The translations under genes were made by a program, and so were the position numbers. A stretch of DNA of 20,983 bases from DASZBR01 sp033763845 (GTDB lineage Bacteria; Pseudomonadota; Gammaproteobacteria; DASZBR01): positions 1 to 20,983 of the forward strand of contig JANRJR010000044.1 of the NCBI GenBank assembly GCA_033763845.1, in the 5' to 3' direction. Shown here in pieces: positions 14,068 to 20,983 of the stretch; positions within the stretch are counted from its first letter, which is position 1; each line of letters opens with the position of its first letter. The notes under the pieces are model-generated. The model worked only from the letters and a program-made list of their open reading frames with translations. It searched no databases and was not told where the DNA came from.

Positions 14068-15648
14068 TTACACTTCTACATTAATCAATTCACCTGTGAA
14101 TGATCTGATCACTAAACTGCCAGCGCCACCTGTAAATTTAAATTTACTGCCTAAATGTACATTATTACCTACACCTAAAGTATGAGAACCACCATTTTGA
14201 TCAATTTCTACTGCACTACCCGATATTTTCACAACTTGTCCAACAACAATTAACGATTGATTTGTATTTTCAAGTTGCGATGGCCTTGTACTATTTGAAT
14301 AATCAGACACTGATTGTATGTCTGATTCTTTTAATAAAGCATTCAGTGGATTATTTATTACCGTCTGCGAAGATGATGAATCTAAAACATTCGGTGAAAT
14401 TGGCTCTGAAACTGTTTCAACAGAAGGTGCAGATGGAACAACACTAACTTCTCCTTGCGGAGCTGGATTATTTACTATTGTATTTACCAATGGTTCAACG
14501 GTTGGAGTAGACGAAGAACTTTCAACTGCATGCAAAACCACTTCGCCACCTTTCGTTACTGACAATACTTCAGCTTCAGCAACGTTACCCAAACTGACTA
14601 AATCATTTAAAACCTGTTTCACTTCTTGAACCGTCATAGACGTATGACCGTGTGATACCTCAAAAGGTACTCCACTATTAGGTTGTGCCGGCGCAGTGGT
14701 TTCCAAATGAATTAAATCATCACCATTAATATCAATTGTACTTGCTGTTCCACTCGGTAATGGGACTTCCGCAGTCTGAACCGGAACAACCGTTTGATCT
14801 TTCACGTCGGAACCCACTAATGTTCCCAAACCCGCTGTCGCTGCACTAACTTGGTTATTGGAAATATTTACCTGCGGTACTTTTTCTACGCCATGATTTC
14901 TTCCGTGACCGTCGGATTGTCTACCAGAATTATTCGCTCCACCACCACAAGAGGCATTTGCATTTTGGTATTTACCTACGACGTTTGGAAGATCAACTTT
15001 GTGTTTGCGATTAAACTCTTTAAATGAATTGCGGCGATCAGAGTCATCTTTTCCGCGCCAACCGTTATTTCCATTTTTGTCTTTATCATGATTGCCGTTT
15101 CCTTTGCCATTACCATTATGATTTCCATTATTACCTTGGCCGTGATTTCCATTACCTTTATCAAAACCATTATGGTTTCCGTTATTACCTAAACCATGAT
15201 TGCCATTTCCTTTTCCGAAACCATCATGATTTCCGTTATTACCTTGGCCGTGATTTCCATTTCCTTTATCAAAACCATTATGGTTTCCGTTATTCCCTTG
15301 GCCGTGATTTCCATTTCCTTTATCAAAACCATTATGGTTTCCGTTATTACCTAAGCCATGATTGCCATTTCCTTTTCCGAAACCATCATGATTTCCGTTA
15401 TTACCTTGGCCGTGATTTCCATTTCCCTTATCAAAGCCATTATGATTTCCATTGCTTCCTACGCCGTCCGGTTTTGGAACATGGAAAGAGCTACCACCCG
15501 TTGGTTTTGGAACCTGAATAGGATTATTAGCAACAGGATTTTGCGGAACAATAGGTACTGGCTCTGCAAATAAAGATGGAGAACATAAGACACCGACTGC
15601 TAAAAATAATAAAACATTGATATTTTTTTTCGCAACGTTACTTTCCAT
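14068..15648 (-). CDS. Secreted Gly/Asn/His-repeat protein with a C-terminal beta-rich domain
   Basis: The 526-residue protein starts with a signal peptide (cleavage likely after LFA at residue 28) and a Pro-rich stretch. About seven tandem 18-residue repeats follow (about 66-191; consensus NGNHNGFDKGNGNHGQGN). Next come a charged segment (192-225), a long Ser/Thr/Val/Pro-rich, probably unstructured middle, and a beta-rich C-terminal domain (about 465-526) with VVGQVVKISGSAVEI and LGVGNNVHLGSKF. That last part resembles FecR-like or LapA-retention-module folds. Each repeat has two Asn-His pairs, which could bind metal ions. It is 19 bases behind the NRAMP-family gene on the same strand, with AGGGAG seven bases before its ATG, so both are probably one operon. 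Function is unknown; metal binding is inferred from composition and neighbour. Confidence 0.8.
   Translation of the reverse strand: MESNVAKKNINVLLFLAVGVLCSPSLFAEPVPIVPQNPVANNPIQVPKPTGGSSFHVPKPDGVGSNGNHNGFDKGNGNHGQGNNGNHDGFGKGNGNHGLGNNGNHNGFDKGNGNHGQGNNGNHNGFDKGNGNHGQGNNGNHDGFGKGNGNHGLGNNGNHNGFDKGNGNHGQGNNGNHNGNGKGNGNHDKDKNGNNGWRGKDDSDRRNSFKEFNRKHKVDLPNVVGKYQNANASCGGGANNSGRQSDGHGRNHGVEKVPQVNISNNQVSAATAGLGTLVGSDVKDQTVVPVQTAEVPLPSGTASTIDINGDDLIHLETTAPAQPNSGVPFEVSHGHTSMTVQEVKQVLNDLVSLGNVAEAEVLSVTKGGEVVLHAVESSSSTPTVEPLVNTIVNNPAPQGEVSVVPSAPSVETVSEPISPNVLDSSSSQTVINNPLNALLKESDIQSVSDYSNSTRPSQLENTNQSLIVVGQVVKISGSAVEIDQNGGSHTLGVGNNVHLGSKFKFTGGAGSLVIRSFTGELINVEV
15075..15453 (-). repeat. 54-bp coding tandem repeat, about seven units, with 162-bp higher-order period
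   Basis: The 54-bp units encode 18-residue repeats of two kinds: A (with FDKG and HGQG) and B (with FGKG and HGLG). Their order is A-B-A-A-B-A followed by a degenerate A. The DNA from 15135 is nearly identical to that from 15297, differing at only a few positions, so a three-unit block of 162 bp was duplicated as a whole. The reading frame is kept throughout. Confidence 0.9.
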
Positions 15649-15667
15649 GAAAAACTCCCTTTAAATT

Positions 15668-16903
15668 TTACCCGTGAAAACTCCCCCACAATCCTGCAAA
15701 TAATCCAAACGCAGATGTCACCGTTAATAAAATTCCACAAAATACCGCGTACTTACCTTTTAGTTGATATTTTTCAGGTAAAGTTTTGCGAGCAAGAATA
15801 TATAAGAATCCCAAAACAATGGGAAGCAATAATGCATTCATCACTTCGACTGCAACACTTAAACTCACTAAATTAATAATTCCAGACGCAACTAATATTC
15901 CACCCAGAATTAAAACAGCCGTATAAATTCCATAAAACCACGGCGCATCTTTCGGATGATCTTGAAGTGAACGACGAAACCCCATCACTTCTCCCAATCC
16001 CCATGCGGCAGTTAATGAAACAACTATCGTCGCAACCATCGCGGCACCCGTCATGCCAATCGCAAATAATAATTTGCCCGCAAATTCACCCAAACTGGGA
16101 ATTAATGCATCGCTAATTTGATGAACCGTATTTAAGGGCGCATTGGGATTTGTTTTTCCAATTGTAGCCGCCGTTGCAATCAAGACTGCTGCCATCACAC
16201 ATTGCGTAATAATCGCACCAATTGCAGTATCCCACCGCGCAGGATTTAAATGCTTTGCACTCAGTCCTTTATCAAGTACTGCTGACTGTTGATAAAAAAT
16301 CATCCACGGCATAATTACCGCGCCGACGTTTCCTGCGGCTAAATATAAATACGAACTGTTATTCCACGGCACACTTATTAAACCATGCAACATTTCATGA
16401 ATTTGCGGACGTGAATCCCACGCCACCCAAATAAAGACTAATTCAAATAAACCCAAGAAAATGGCAACGCGCTCAACGGTACGATAAGAACTGGTCCACG
16501 CAATAATGATCAAGAAAGACACAACAATCGATAATGTTTTCCACGCGGGGATGCCAAATAATGTCCCCACTCCCGCTAAACCACTGAATTCAGATAAGAT
16601 GGCGCCAATACACGAAATAATTAATGTCGATACCGACAACCATGCCCAAGCACTGCCAAACTTAGATTTAATTAATTCGCCGTGACCCATACCGGTCACC
16701 AAACCTAATCGAACCGTTAATTCTTGTGCAATATATAATATAGGTATCAAAACTAATTGGAGTGCGAGTAATTTGTATCCCCACACCGCTCCACTTTGTG
16801 CCGCCGTAATCAAACTTCCCGCATCGGTATCAGCAAGCATGACGACCAATCCCGGTCCAAGCACCGCTAACCAAAGTAACCAACGTTGTTGATTAAGTTG
16901 CAT
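15668..16903 (-). CDS. Divergent NRAMP-family divalent metal transporter
   Basis: This 411-residue protein has about 11 transmembrane segments and the NRAMP (SLC11) layout. The metal-site motif of TM1, normally Asp-Pro-Gly-Asn, reads ADTDAGS. That of TM6, normally Met-Pro-His-Asn, reads IMPWM within GNVGAVIMPWMIFYQQSA. So Pro and Asn of TM1 and His-Asn of TM6 are replaced while the Asp and Met remain, as in a distinct outgroup of the family. The substrate (Mn, Fe, Mg or other) cannot be assumed. I chose ATG 16903, which has AGGA nine bases upstream; a GTG at 16933 would add ten residues and reach into the spacer shared with the divergent E2 gene. The repeat-protein gene follows after 19 bases. 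Confidence 0.85.
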   Translation of the reverse strand: MQLNQQRWLLWLAVLGPGLVVMLADTDAGSLITAAQSGAVWGYKLLALQLVLIPILYIAQELTVRLGLVTGMGHGELIKSKFGSAWAWLSVSTLIISCIGAILSEFSGLAGVGTLFGIPAWKTLSIVVSFLIIIAWTSSYRTVERVAIFLGLFELVFIWVAWDSRPQIHEMLHGLISVPWNNSSYLYLAAGNVGAVIMPWMIFYQQSAVLDKGLSAKHLNPARWDTAIGAIITQCVMAAVLIATAATIGKTNPNAPLNTVHQISDALIPSLGEFAGKLLFAIGMTGAAMVATIVVSLTAAWGLGEVMGFRRSLQDHPKDAPWFYGIYTAVLILGGILVASGIINLVSLSVAVEVMNALLLPIVLGFLYILARKTLPEKYQLKGKYAVFCGILLTVTSAFGLFAGLWGSFHG

Positions 16904-16948
16904 ATTTGAGTATCCTATGTTTTTTTGACTCACTTAATTGGGAATACT

Positions 16949-17869
16949 ATGACGATATTTCACTTGCCCGATCTCGGCGAAGGTCTCGCCGAAGCCACTA
17001 TTCACGAATGGCATGTTAAAACCGGGGACACCGTAAAAACCGATCAATTAATGGTTTCTGTCGAAACCGCTAAAGCGGTTGTCGAAGTTCCTTCACCGTA
17101 TGACGGTGTTATTAAGCAATTATTCGGCAAAGCGGGTGATGTTATCAAAACCGGTGAAGCATTAATCGAAATTGAAACCCAATCTGCCACTGCTACCGTT
17201 GCAGGTAAATTAGAAACCAGTGATATTATTTTAGAGCCTGAAACGTTCACACAAGCTAACACAACTTCAGCCTGGCAATCAAACGCCGAAAAACTATCCG
17301 GAATACGTTTAAGCATGTCACAAAATATGCGTCGCGCTGCAGACGAAGTCGTTCCCGCGAGTATTTTTGATGAAGCAGATATCAGCGCGTGGCCCGAAAA
17401 ATCGGATATTACTGCACGATTAATTCAAGCGTTATGTTATGCCTGCCAAAAAGAACCTGAATTAAACGCATGGTTTGATGGTCGTCAACAAAAACGATTA
17501 ATTCATAAAGAAGTTCATTTAGGATTAGCGTTAGATACGCCACAAGGTTTATTAGTTCCCGTCATCAAAAACGCACAAACCAAATCTGCTTCAGAGTTAC
17601 GCGATACCATTAACCAATTTAAAACCACTCACTTAACTCCCGATCACTTTCAAGGGGGGACAATTACACTTTCTAATATAGGTACGATGGCAGGATATTT
17701 TGCTACTCCAGTAGTATTACCTCCGACAGTGGCGATTGTTGCGTCAGGAAAAATTAATAAACAAACCAAAAAATTGCCGTTGTCTTTGACGTTTGATCAC
17801 CGAACGGTAACGGGTGGAGAAGCCTCAAGATTTTTGGGCGCAATGCTAGAATCCCTTGCAAAACCCTAG
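16949..17869 (+). CDS. 2-oxoacid dehydrogenase E2 (dihydrolipoamide acyltransferase), short form
   Basis: The 306-residue product has one lipoyl domain (1-80) with the lipoylated lysine K42 in VETAKAVVEVPSP, a short linker (81-115) and the acyltransferase domain (116-306) ending in FDHRTVTGGEASRFLG. No peripheral subunit-binding domain, normally 35 residues between the two, can be seen. The protein is 60 or more residues shorter than usual one-lipoyl E2s. In the catalytic His-x-x-x-Asp-Gly motif, His284 is present but Asp is Thr288; I recall Thr-Gly-Gly-Glu variants elsewhere in this family. I chose ATG 16949 over an in-frame TTG at 16925 because the lipoyl domain starts there and GGGA precedes it. 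It likely serves the E1 encoded at 11301-13339, from which it is separated by 3.6 kb. Confidence 0.88.
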   Translation: MTIFHLPDLGEGLAEATIHEWHVKTGDTVKTDQLMVSVETAKAVVEVPSPYDGVIKQLFGKAGDVIKTGEALIEIETQSATATVAGKLETSDIILEPETFTQANTTSAWQSNAEKLSGIRLSMSQNMRRAADEVVPASIFDEADISAWPEKSDITARLIQALCYACQKEPELNAWFDGRQQKRLIHKEVHLGLALDTPQGLLVPVIKNAQTKSASELRDTINQFKTTHLTPDHFQGGTITLSNIGTMAGYFATPVVLPPTVAIVASGKINKQTKKLPLSLTFDHRTVTGGEASRFLGAMLESLAKP

Positions 17870-17937
17870 ACAGATCGGGAGGACCTAGGTAAAATCGCCC
17901 CTCTTTTGATACTGATATATATAGCGAGAATAGTGTT

Positions 17938-18144
17938 ATGGCAGTCCAAAAATCGCGGAAATCGCGCTCAAGAACAGGTAAAAAACGCTCTCACATGGCA
18001 CTTAAACTGCCAACATTGAGCATTGATCCGGAAACCGGCGAAGTTCATCGTCGTCACCACATTACCCCGAACGGTTACTATCGCGGTAAACAAATTATCC
18101 AACCCAAAGAACAAGCTGAAGCCGCCGAATCTGCTGAAGGCTAA
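17938..18144 (+). CDS. rpmF: 50S ribosomal protein L32
   Basis: The 68-residue basic protein matches bacterial L32: MAVQKSRKSRSRTGKKRSH at the start, then LPTLSIDPETGEVHRRHHIT, GYYRGKQII and an Ala/Glu-rich tail about ten residues longer than in E. coli (57). It lacks zinc-binding Cys pairs, as in E. coli. It sits in the conserved order rpmF-plsX-fabH, three bases before plsX. The yceD gene that usually precedes rpmF is not here; the E2 gene is. The Shine-Dalgarno is weak (GAGA about ten bases before the ATG). The 68-base spacer upstream contains the palindrome ACCTAGGT (17883-17890) and an AT-rich stretch that may hold the promoter. Confidence 0.96.
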   Translation: MAVQKSRKSRSRTGKKRSHMALKLPTLSIDPETGEVHRRHHITPNGYYRGKQIIQPKEQAEAAESAEG

Positions 18145-18147
18145 CGC

Positions 18148-19134
18148 ATGCCGACCATTCGTATCGCGCTAGATGCAATGGGAGGAGACCACGGTCCCTC
18201 TATTGTAGTCCCCGCCGCGATACGGATGGTTGAGCTCCACCCTGAACTCGAACTGATCCTCGTCGGTCAACCTGACAAAATCAAAAAATACCTTAAAAAG
18301 TCGCACGCACAAATTACTGTTCAACCTGCCTCTGAAGTCATCGGCATGGATGAATCTCCAACCACTGCACTTCGCGCAAAAAAAGATTCCTCCATGCGCA
18401 TCGCCGTCAACATGGTTAAAGAGAATCAAGCGCAAGCCTGTGTGAGCGCCGGAAACACTGGCGCATTAATGGCGATTGCAACCATTGTTTTACGTACTTT
18501 GCCAGGTATCGATCGCCCCGCCATTTGTGGATTAATTCCCACAAAATCCCAAAAATTAATTCGTTTTTTAGATTTGGGCGCGAATGTCGATTCCAAACCC
18601 GAACATTTATTACAGTTTTCGTTAATGGCGACAATTTTATCAACAGCTATTGATAAAATTAATAATCCTACCGTTGGATTATTAAACATTGGACATGAAG
18701 ATATTAAGGGAAACGAGTTAGTCAAATTAACCTCGTTACTATTACAAAATAATTCTGCGGTAAATTATTCAGGCTATATTGAAGCGGATGAAGTTTATAA
18801 CGGCAAAGTTGATATTGTAGTGTGTGACGGATTTGTTGGAAATGTTGCATTAAAAGCCAGTGAAGGAACCGCAAAACTCGTTCAGTTCTATCTTAAACGC
18901 GCATTTAACAAAAATTTATTCACTAAATTCTTAGGTATGCTAGCGTATCCTGTTTTAAAAGCCGTACAGAAACAAATTGATCCTGCACGCTATAACGGCG
19001 CAAGTTTAATTGGCCTAAAAGGTATTGTGGTTAAAAGTCATGGCAGTGCAAACATCACGGGCTTTGCACGCGCCATTGAAGAAGCCATGTTACAAGTAAA
19101 AAGTAATATTCTTGAGGAAATTACATCAATATGA
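18148..19134 (+). CDS. plsX: Phosphate acyltransferase PlsX
   Basis: PlsX converts acyl-ACP to acyl phosphate, the donor for the first acylation of glycerol 3-phosphate by PlsY. The 328-residue product carries the family start RIALDAMGGDHGP, the VSAGNTGALMA block near 95-105, ICGLIPTK, LDLGANVD (about 142-149), NIGHEDIKGNEL, and VCDGFVGNVALKASEG near 222-237. E. coli PlsX is somewhat longer (356). GAAGG precedes the ATG. It overlaps fabH by four bases (ATGA), indicating coupled translation of membrane lipid and fatty acid start enzymes. Confidence 0.97.
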   Translation: MPTIRIALDAMGGDHGPSIVVPAAIRMVELHPELELILVGQPDKIKKYLKKSHAQITVQPASEVIGMDESPTTALRAKKDSSMRIAVNMVKENQAQACVSAGNTGALMAIATIVLRTLPGIDRPAICGLIPTKSQKLIRFLDLGANVDSKPEHLLQFSLMATILSTAIDKINNPTVGLLNIGHEDIKGNELVKLTSLLLQNNSAVNYSGYIEADEVYNGKVDIVVCDGFVGNVALKASEGTAKLVQFYLKRAFNKNLFTKFLGMLAYPVLKAVQKQIDPARYNGASLIGLKGIVVKSHGSANITGFARAIEEAMLQVKSNILEEITSI

Positions 19135-20102
19135 ATACAACGCGTTACGCTCGCATTATAGGAACAGGCTCTTATTTGCCACCAAACATCGTTACCAATG
19201 ATGATTTAGCGAAACGCATGGAAACCACACACGAGTGGATTGTAGAACGTACCGGGATTGAAAAACGCCATATTGCAGGCCCGGATGAAACGTCAGGTTC
19301 GATGGCAAAAATTGCTGCAGAACGAGCAATTGAAAGTGCAGGCATTTCGCCTAAAGACATTGATTTAATTTTAGTCGCGACAGTAACACCTGACTTTATT
19401 ATTCCCAGTGTATCCTGCCTATTACAAGATCATTTTAATTTAGGTGGCTGTCCGGCAATGGATATTGGCGCCGCGTGCTCAGGATTTATTTACGGATTAA
19501 GCATTGCTGATCAATATATTAAAACAGGTGCTGCAAAAACAATTTTATTAGTCGCATCAGAAGCCATGTCACGCATTATTGATTGGAATGACAGACGGAC
19601 GTGTATTTTATTTGGCGATGGCGCAGGTGCGGTGATTATTCAAGCCAGTGACAAACCCGGCATTTGTTCAACACATCTTCACGCCGATGGCGGATATAAA
19701 GATTTATTATGGGCACCCAGTGCTTTTCCTTCTCAAAAAAAAGAAGGCTTGGATCCATTTGTAATTATGAAAGGCAACGAAGTTTTTAAACTAGCGGTAA
19801 ATCATTTAAGCAAGAGTGTGGACGAAGTATTAGAGGCTAATCACTTAAAAAGTAGCGATCTTGATTGGCTTGTTCCACATCAAGCGAATATGCGCATTAT
19901 TCAAGCGATTGCCAAAAAATTAAATTTACCCATGGAAAAAGTTATTTTAACGATTGCTGATCACAGCAATACATCAGCCGCCTCTATTCCACTTGCCATG
20001 GATGCTGCGATTCGAGATGGACGAATTAAACGTGGCGATAAATTATTGCTCGAAGCGTTTGGTGCAGGATTAACGTGGGGCTCTGCGTTGGTTGTGTATT
20101 AG
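19131..20102 (+). CDS. fabH: 3-oxoacyl-ACP synthase III (FabH)
   Basis: FabH starts fatty acid synthesis by condensing acetyl-CoA with malonyl-ACP. The 323-residue thiolase-fold protein shows the complete catalytic triad: C116 in IGAACSGFIYG, H250 in LVPHQANMRII and N280 in DHSNTSAAS. GTGSYLPPNIVTN at the start and EAFGAGLTWGSALV at the end are family hallmarks. In many gammaproteobacteria fabD, fabG and acpP follow, but here the cluster stops and the next gene comes from the other strand with its stop codon directly adjoining the fabH stop. Confidence 0.97.
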   Translation: MNTTRYARIIGTGSYLPPNIVTNDDLAKRMETTHEWIVERTGIEKRHIAGPDETSGSMAKIAAERAIESAGISPKDIDLILVATVTPDFIIPSVSCLLQDHFNLGGCPAMDIGAACSGFIYGLSIADQYIKTGAAKTILLVASEAMSRIIDWNDRRTCILFGDGAGAVIIQASDKPGICSTHLHADGGYKDLLWAPSAFPSQKKEGLDPFVIMKGNEVFKLAVNHLSKSVDEVLEANHLKSSDLDWLVPHQANMRIIQAIAKKLNLPMEKVILTIADHSNTSAASIPLAMDAAIRDGRIKRGDKLLLEAFGAGLTWGSALVVY

Positions 20103-20531
20103 TTATCCTCGATGTCCGCCCATTTTAAATGACGGTTTTGGCGAATCAGGTTTTTGTTCTGCTGCTTTTGAAGATTGTTCATTTCCTTTTTGAGATAATG
20201 TTTTTTCAATTTTTTTATCAATAGAGTCTTCGCTGAATTTATTCCATTTATCTTTTGATGAGCGAGGTAAGGTTTGGACTGCATTATTACCTAGTTTTTG
20301 TTCTAATTCTTTTACCAAAGGTGAAACATCTTTAACAAACACTCTCGATAATGCCGTTTTTCCCGTGTCACGTGCAGCTGTCGCAGACGCATCAAATTTT
20401 TGCTTAATATCAGCAAATTCTTGTTTTAAGCCGGGCGACATTCCTTGGGATTCTAATTTCCGTTTCAAATCCCCCAATTCATTAATCAGTACTCCGGGAA
20501 GAACAATCTCCTTGCCTTTCTCTGCTGCCAT
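20103..20531 (-). CDS. Lysine-rich helical protein of unknown function
   Basis: I do not recognise this 142-residue protein. It has no signal peptide or membrane segment. Long amphipathic, partly coiled-coil-like helices seem likely at about 14-60 and 66-84. The C-terminal 45 residues are rich in Lys, Ser, Gln and Pro (KKIEKTLSQKGNEQSSKAAEQ, then PSFKMGGHRG) and probably disordered. The ATG at 20531 has TAGGTG upstream, at the base of a large potential hairpin (20542-20584). Its stop adjoins that of fabH. A Dot/Icm effector is conceivable in this type of genome because many are small orphan proteins, but nothing in the sequence shows it. Confidence 0.65.
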   Translation of the reverse strand: MAAEKGKEIVLPGVLINELGDLKRKLESQGMSPGLKQEFADIKQKFDASATAARDTGKTALSRVFVKDVSPLVKELEQKLGNNAVQTLPRSSKDKWNKFSEDSIDKKIEKTLSQKGNEQSSKAAEQKPDSPKPSFKMGGHRG

Positions 20532-20541
20532 AACACCTACC

Positions 20542-20584
20542 CCCTTTTGGGCTACCCATACAATGGGTATAGACCATAAAAGGG
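20542..20584 (-). promoter_or_regulatory. Long imperfect hairpin in the leader of the lysine-rich protein gene
   Basis: An inner perfect stem TACCCAT (20553-20559) / ATGGGTA (20563-20569) around a three-base loop is extended by an outer stem CCCTTTTGG (20542-20550) with CC-AT-AAAAGGG (20574-20584), which has a two-base bulge. It ends about ten bases before the ATG at 20531, right beside the ribosome-binding site. It could be a translational control element or an operator. There is no T-run, so it is not a normal terminator. Confidence 0.4.
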
Positions 20585-20628
20585 AGTTGTGGGGACAAAA
20601 AAACAGGTTTTTTTACGGGGAGAGAGGC

Positions 20629-20983
20629 CTATTGTACGCCCAGCTCGCGCATCCGTTCTCGCCAGTACGTCTCCACCGTCGGGTATCGCGACGAAAGCTT
20701 TACGTCACCTCGTGCATGCAAAAACAAGGGCATGGAATAGCGGGATTTTTTAGCTCCATCGCCCTGCGGATTGACCACACGATGCGTCGTCGATTTGTAA
20801 TAAAAATCGGTGCACTCTTGTAAGGTATCACCGACATTTATAACTAACGTTCCCGGATCGGATTCCACTTCGTGCCAATGATTATTTACATCTTTGACTT
20901 GTAATCCCGTTGCGGTTGCTGCAGGCAATAATGTCAGTAAATTAATATCTTCATGATCTGCTGCGCGTATCGCGCCTTTTTCT
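20629..20983 (-). CDS. 2-oxoglutarate/Fe(II) oxygenase, isopenicillin N synthase-like (5' end outside the window)
   Basis: The frame is open from the right edge to TAG at 20629-20631, giving the last 117 or so residues. It contains the iron-binding His-x-Asp (AADHEDINLLTLL near the edge), GLQV, the GTLVINVGDTLQ strand, the second iron ligand in STTHRVVNP, and RYSMPLFLH, where Arg and Ser bind 2-oxoglutarate. This is the C-terminal half of the non-haem iron dioxygenase domain. The substrate cannot be predicted. An internal TTG at 20928 is not the true start, since the iron ligands lie upstream of it. Confidence 0.88.
   Translation of the reverse strand, partial: EKGAIRAADHEDINLLTLLPAATATGLQVKDVNNHWHEVESDPGTLVINVGDTLQECTDFYYKSTTHRVVNPQGDGAKKSRYSMPLFLHARGDVKLSSRYPTVETYWRERMRELGVQ

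Noticed and set aside
15075..15453. Regular 54-bp repeats that could suggest a CRISPR array or non-coding satellite
   Set aside because: There are no unique spacers between conserved repeats. The whole stretch keeps one reading frame inside a protein with signal peptide and ribosome-binding site.
15024..15521. Plus-strand frame rich in Tyr, Arg and His repeats opposite the repeat protein
   Set aside because: It is the antisense image of the 54-bp repeats, lacks a ribosome-binding site, and the minus-strand gene has signal peptide, Shine-Dalgarno and terminator.
17870..17937. Possible promoter TTGATA (17906) for rpmF
   Set aside because: With a 17-base spacer the -10 would end only three bases before the rpmF ATG, and the hexamer match is poor, so no promoter is called.
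20597..20614. AAAAAAAC-AG-GTTTTTTT palindrome 15 bases past the oxygenase stop, possible terminator
   Set aside because: The stem is almost all A-T with a two-base loop and would be unstable. It is noted only as a weak candidate.

Overview
The window looks like a chromosomal segment from an AT-rich gammaproteobacterium of the order Legionellales (Legionella/Coxiella relatives). The main reason is a recognisable piece of the Dot/Icm type IVB secretion locus (icmT, icmS, icmQ). Rho, DeoC, PlsX and FabH are also gammaproteobacterial in character. Genes are densely packed, start overlaps are common, and no gene-free stretch exceeds about 120 bases.

Layout, left to right. Bases 1-54 may hold the 3' end of a plus-strand gene, followed by a palindromic dispersed repeat. 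On the minus strand lie rho and, two bases behind it, a flavin reductase-like gene (fre). Divergent from rho is a long plus-strand run (2207-7058): a 3-hydroxyisobutyryl-CoA hydrolase-like gene, a nucleoside-salvage trio (purine nucleoside phosphorylase, deoC, uridine phosphorylase-like) and then, 12 bases later, icmT, icmS, an unrecognised 87-residue gene and icmQ. The 87-residue gene sits exactly where Legionella carries icmR and other genera carry unrelated 'FIR' genes, so it is the best candidate for something undescribed. icmP and icmO, the usual next genes, are absent. icmQ collides tail-to-tail with prpC (2-methylcitrate synthase), which forms a minus-strand pair with an MFS transporter behind a good sigma70-type promoter. 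A secreted protein of unknown function follows.

From 10265 a plus-strand operon encodes leucine dehydrogenase and the E1 alpha and E1 beta subunits of a 2-oxoacid dehydrogenase. The E2 gene is 3.6 kb away (16949). In between are two palindromic repeat units, a small two-TM protein, and a minus-strand pair: a divergent NRAMP-family metal transporter and a secreted Gly/Asn/His-repeat protein ending in a strong intrinsic terminator. The E2 is unusually short and appears to lack the E1/E3-binding domain. The right end is the conserved rpmF-plsX-fabH cluster, abutted tail-to-tail by an unknown lysine-rich protein gene, then the C-terminal part of a 2-oxoglutarate/Fe(II) oxygenase that runs off the window.

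Metabolically, leucine dehydrogenase, the 2-oxoacid dehydrogenase, the hydroxyisobutyryl-CoA hydrolase and methylcitrate synthase together fit use of branched-chain amino acids (especially valine) as carbon source. The phosphorylases and DeoC feed on nucleosides. Both fit an intracellular bacterium living on host amino acids and nucleosides, but that is inference from gene content.
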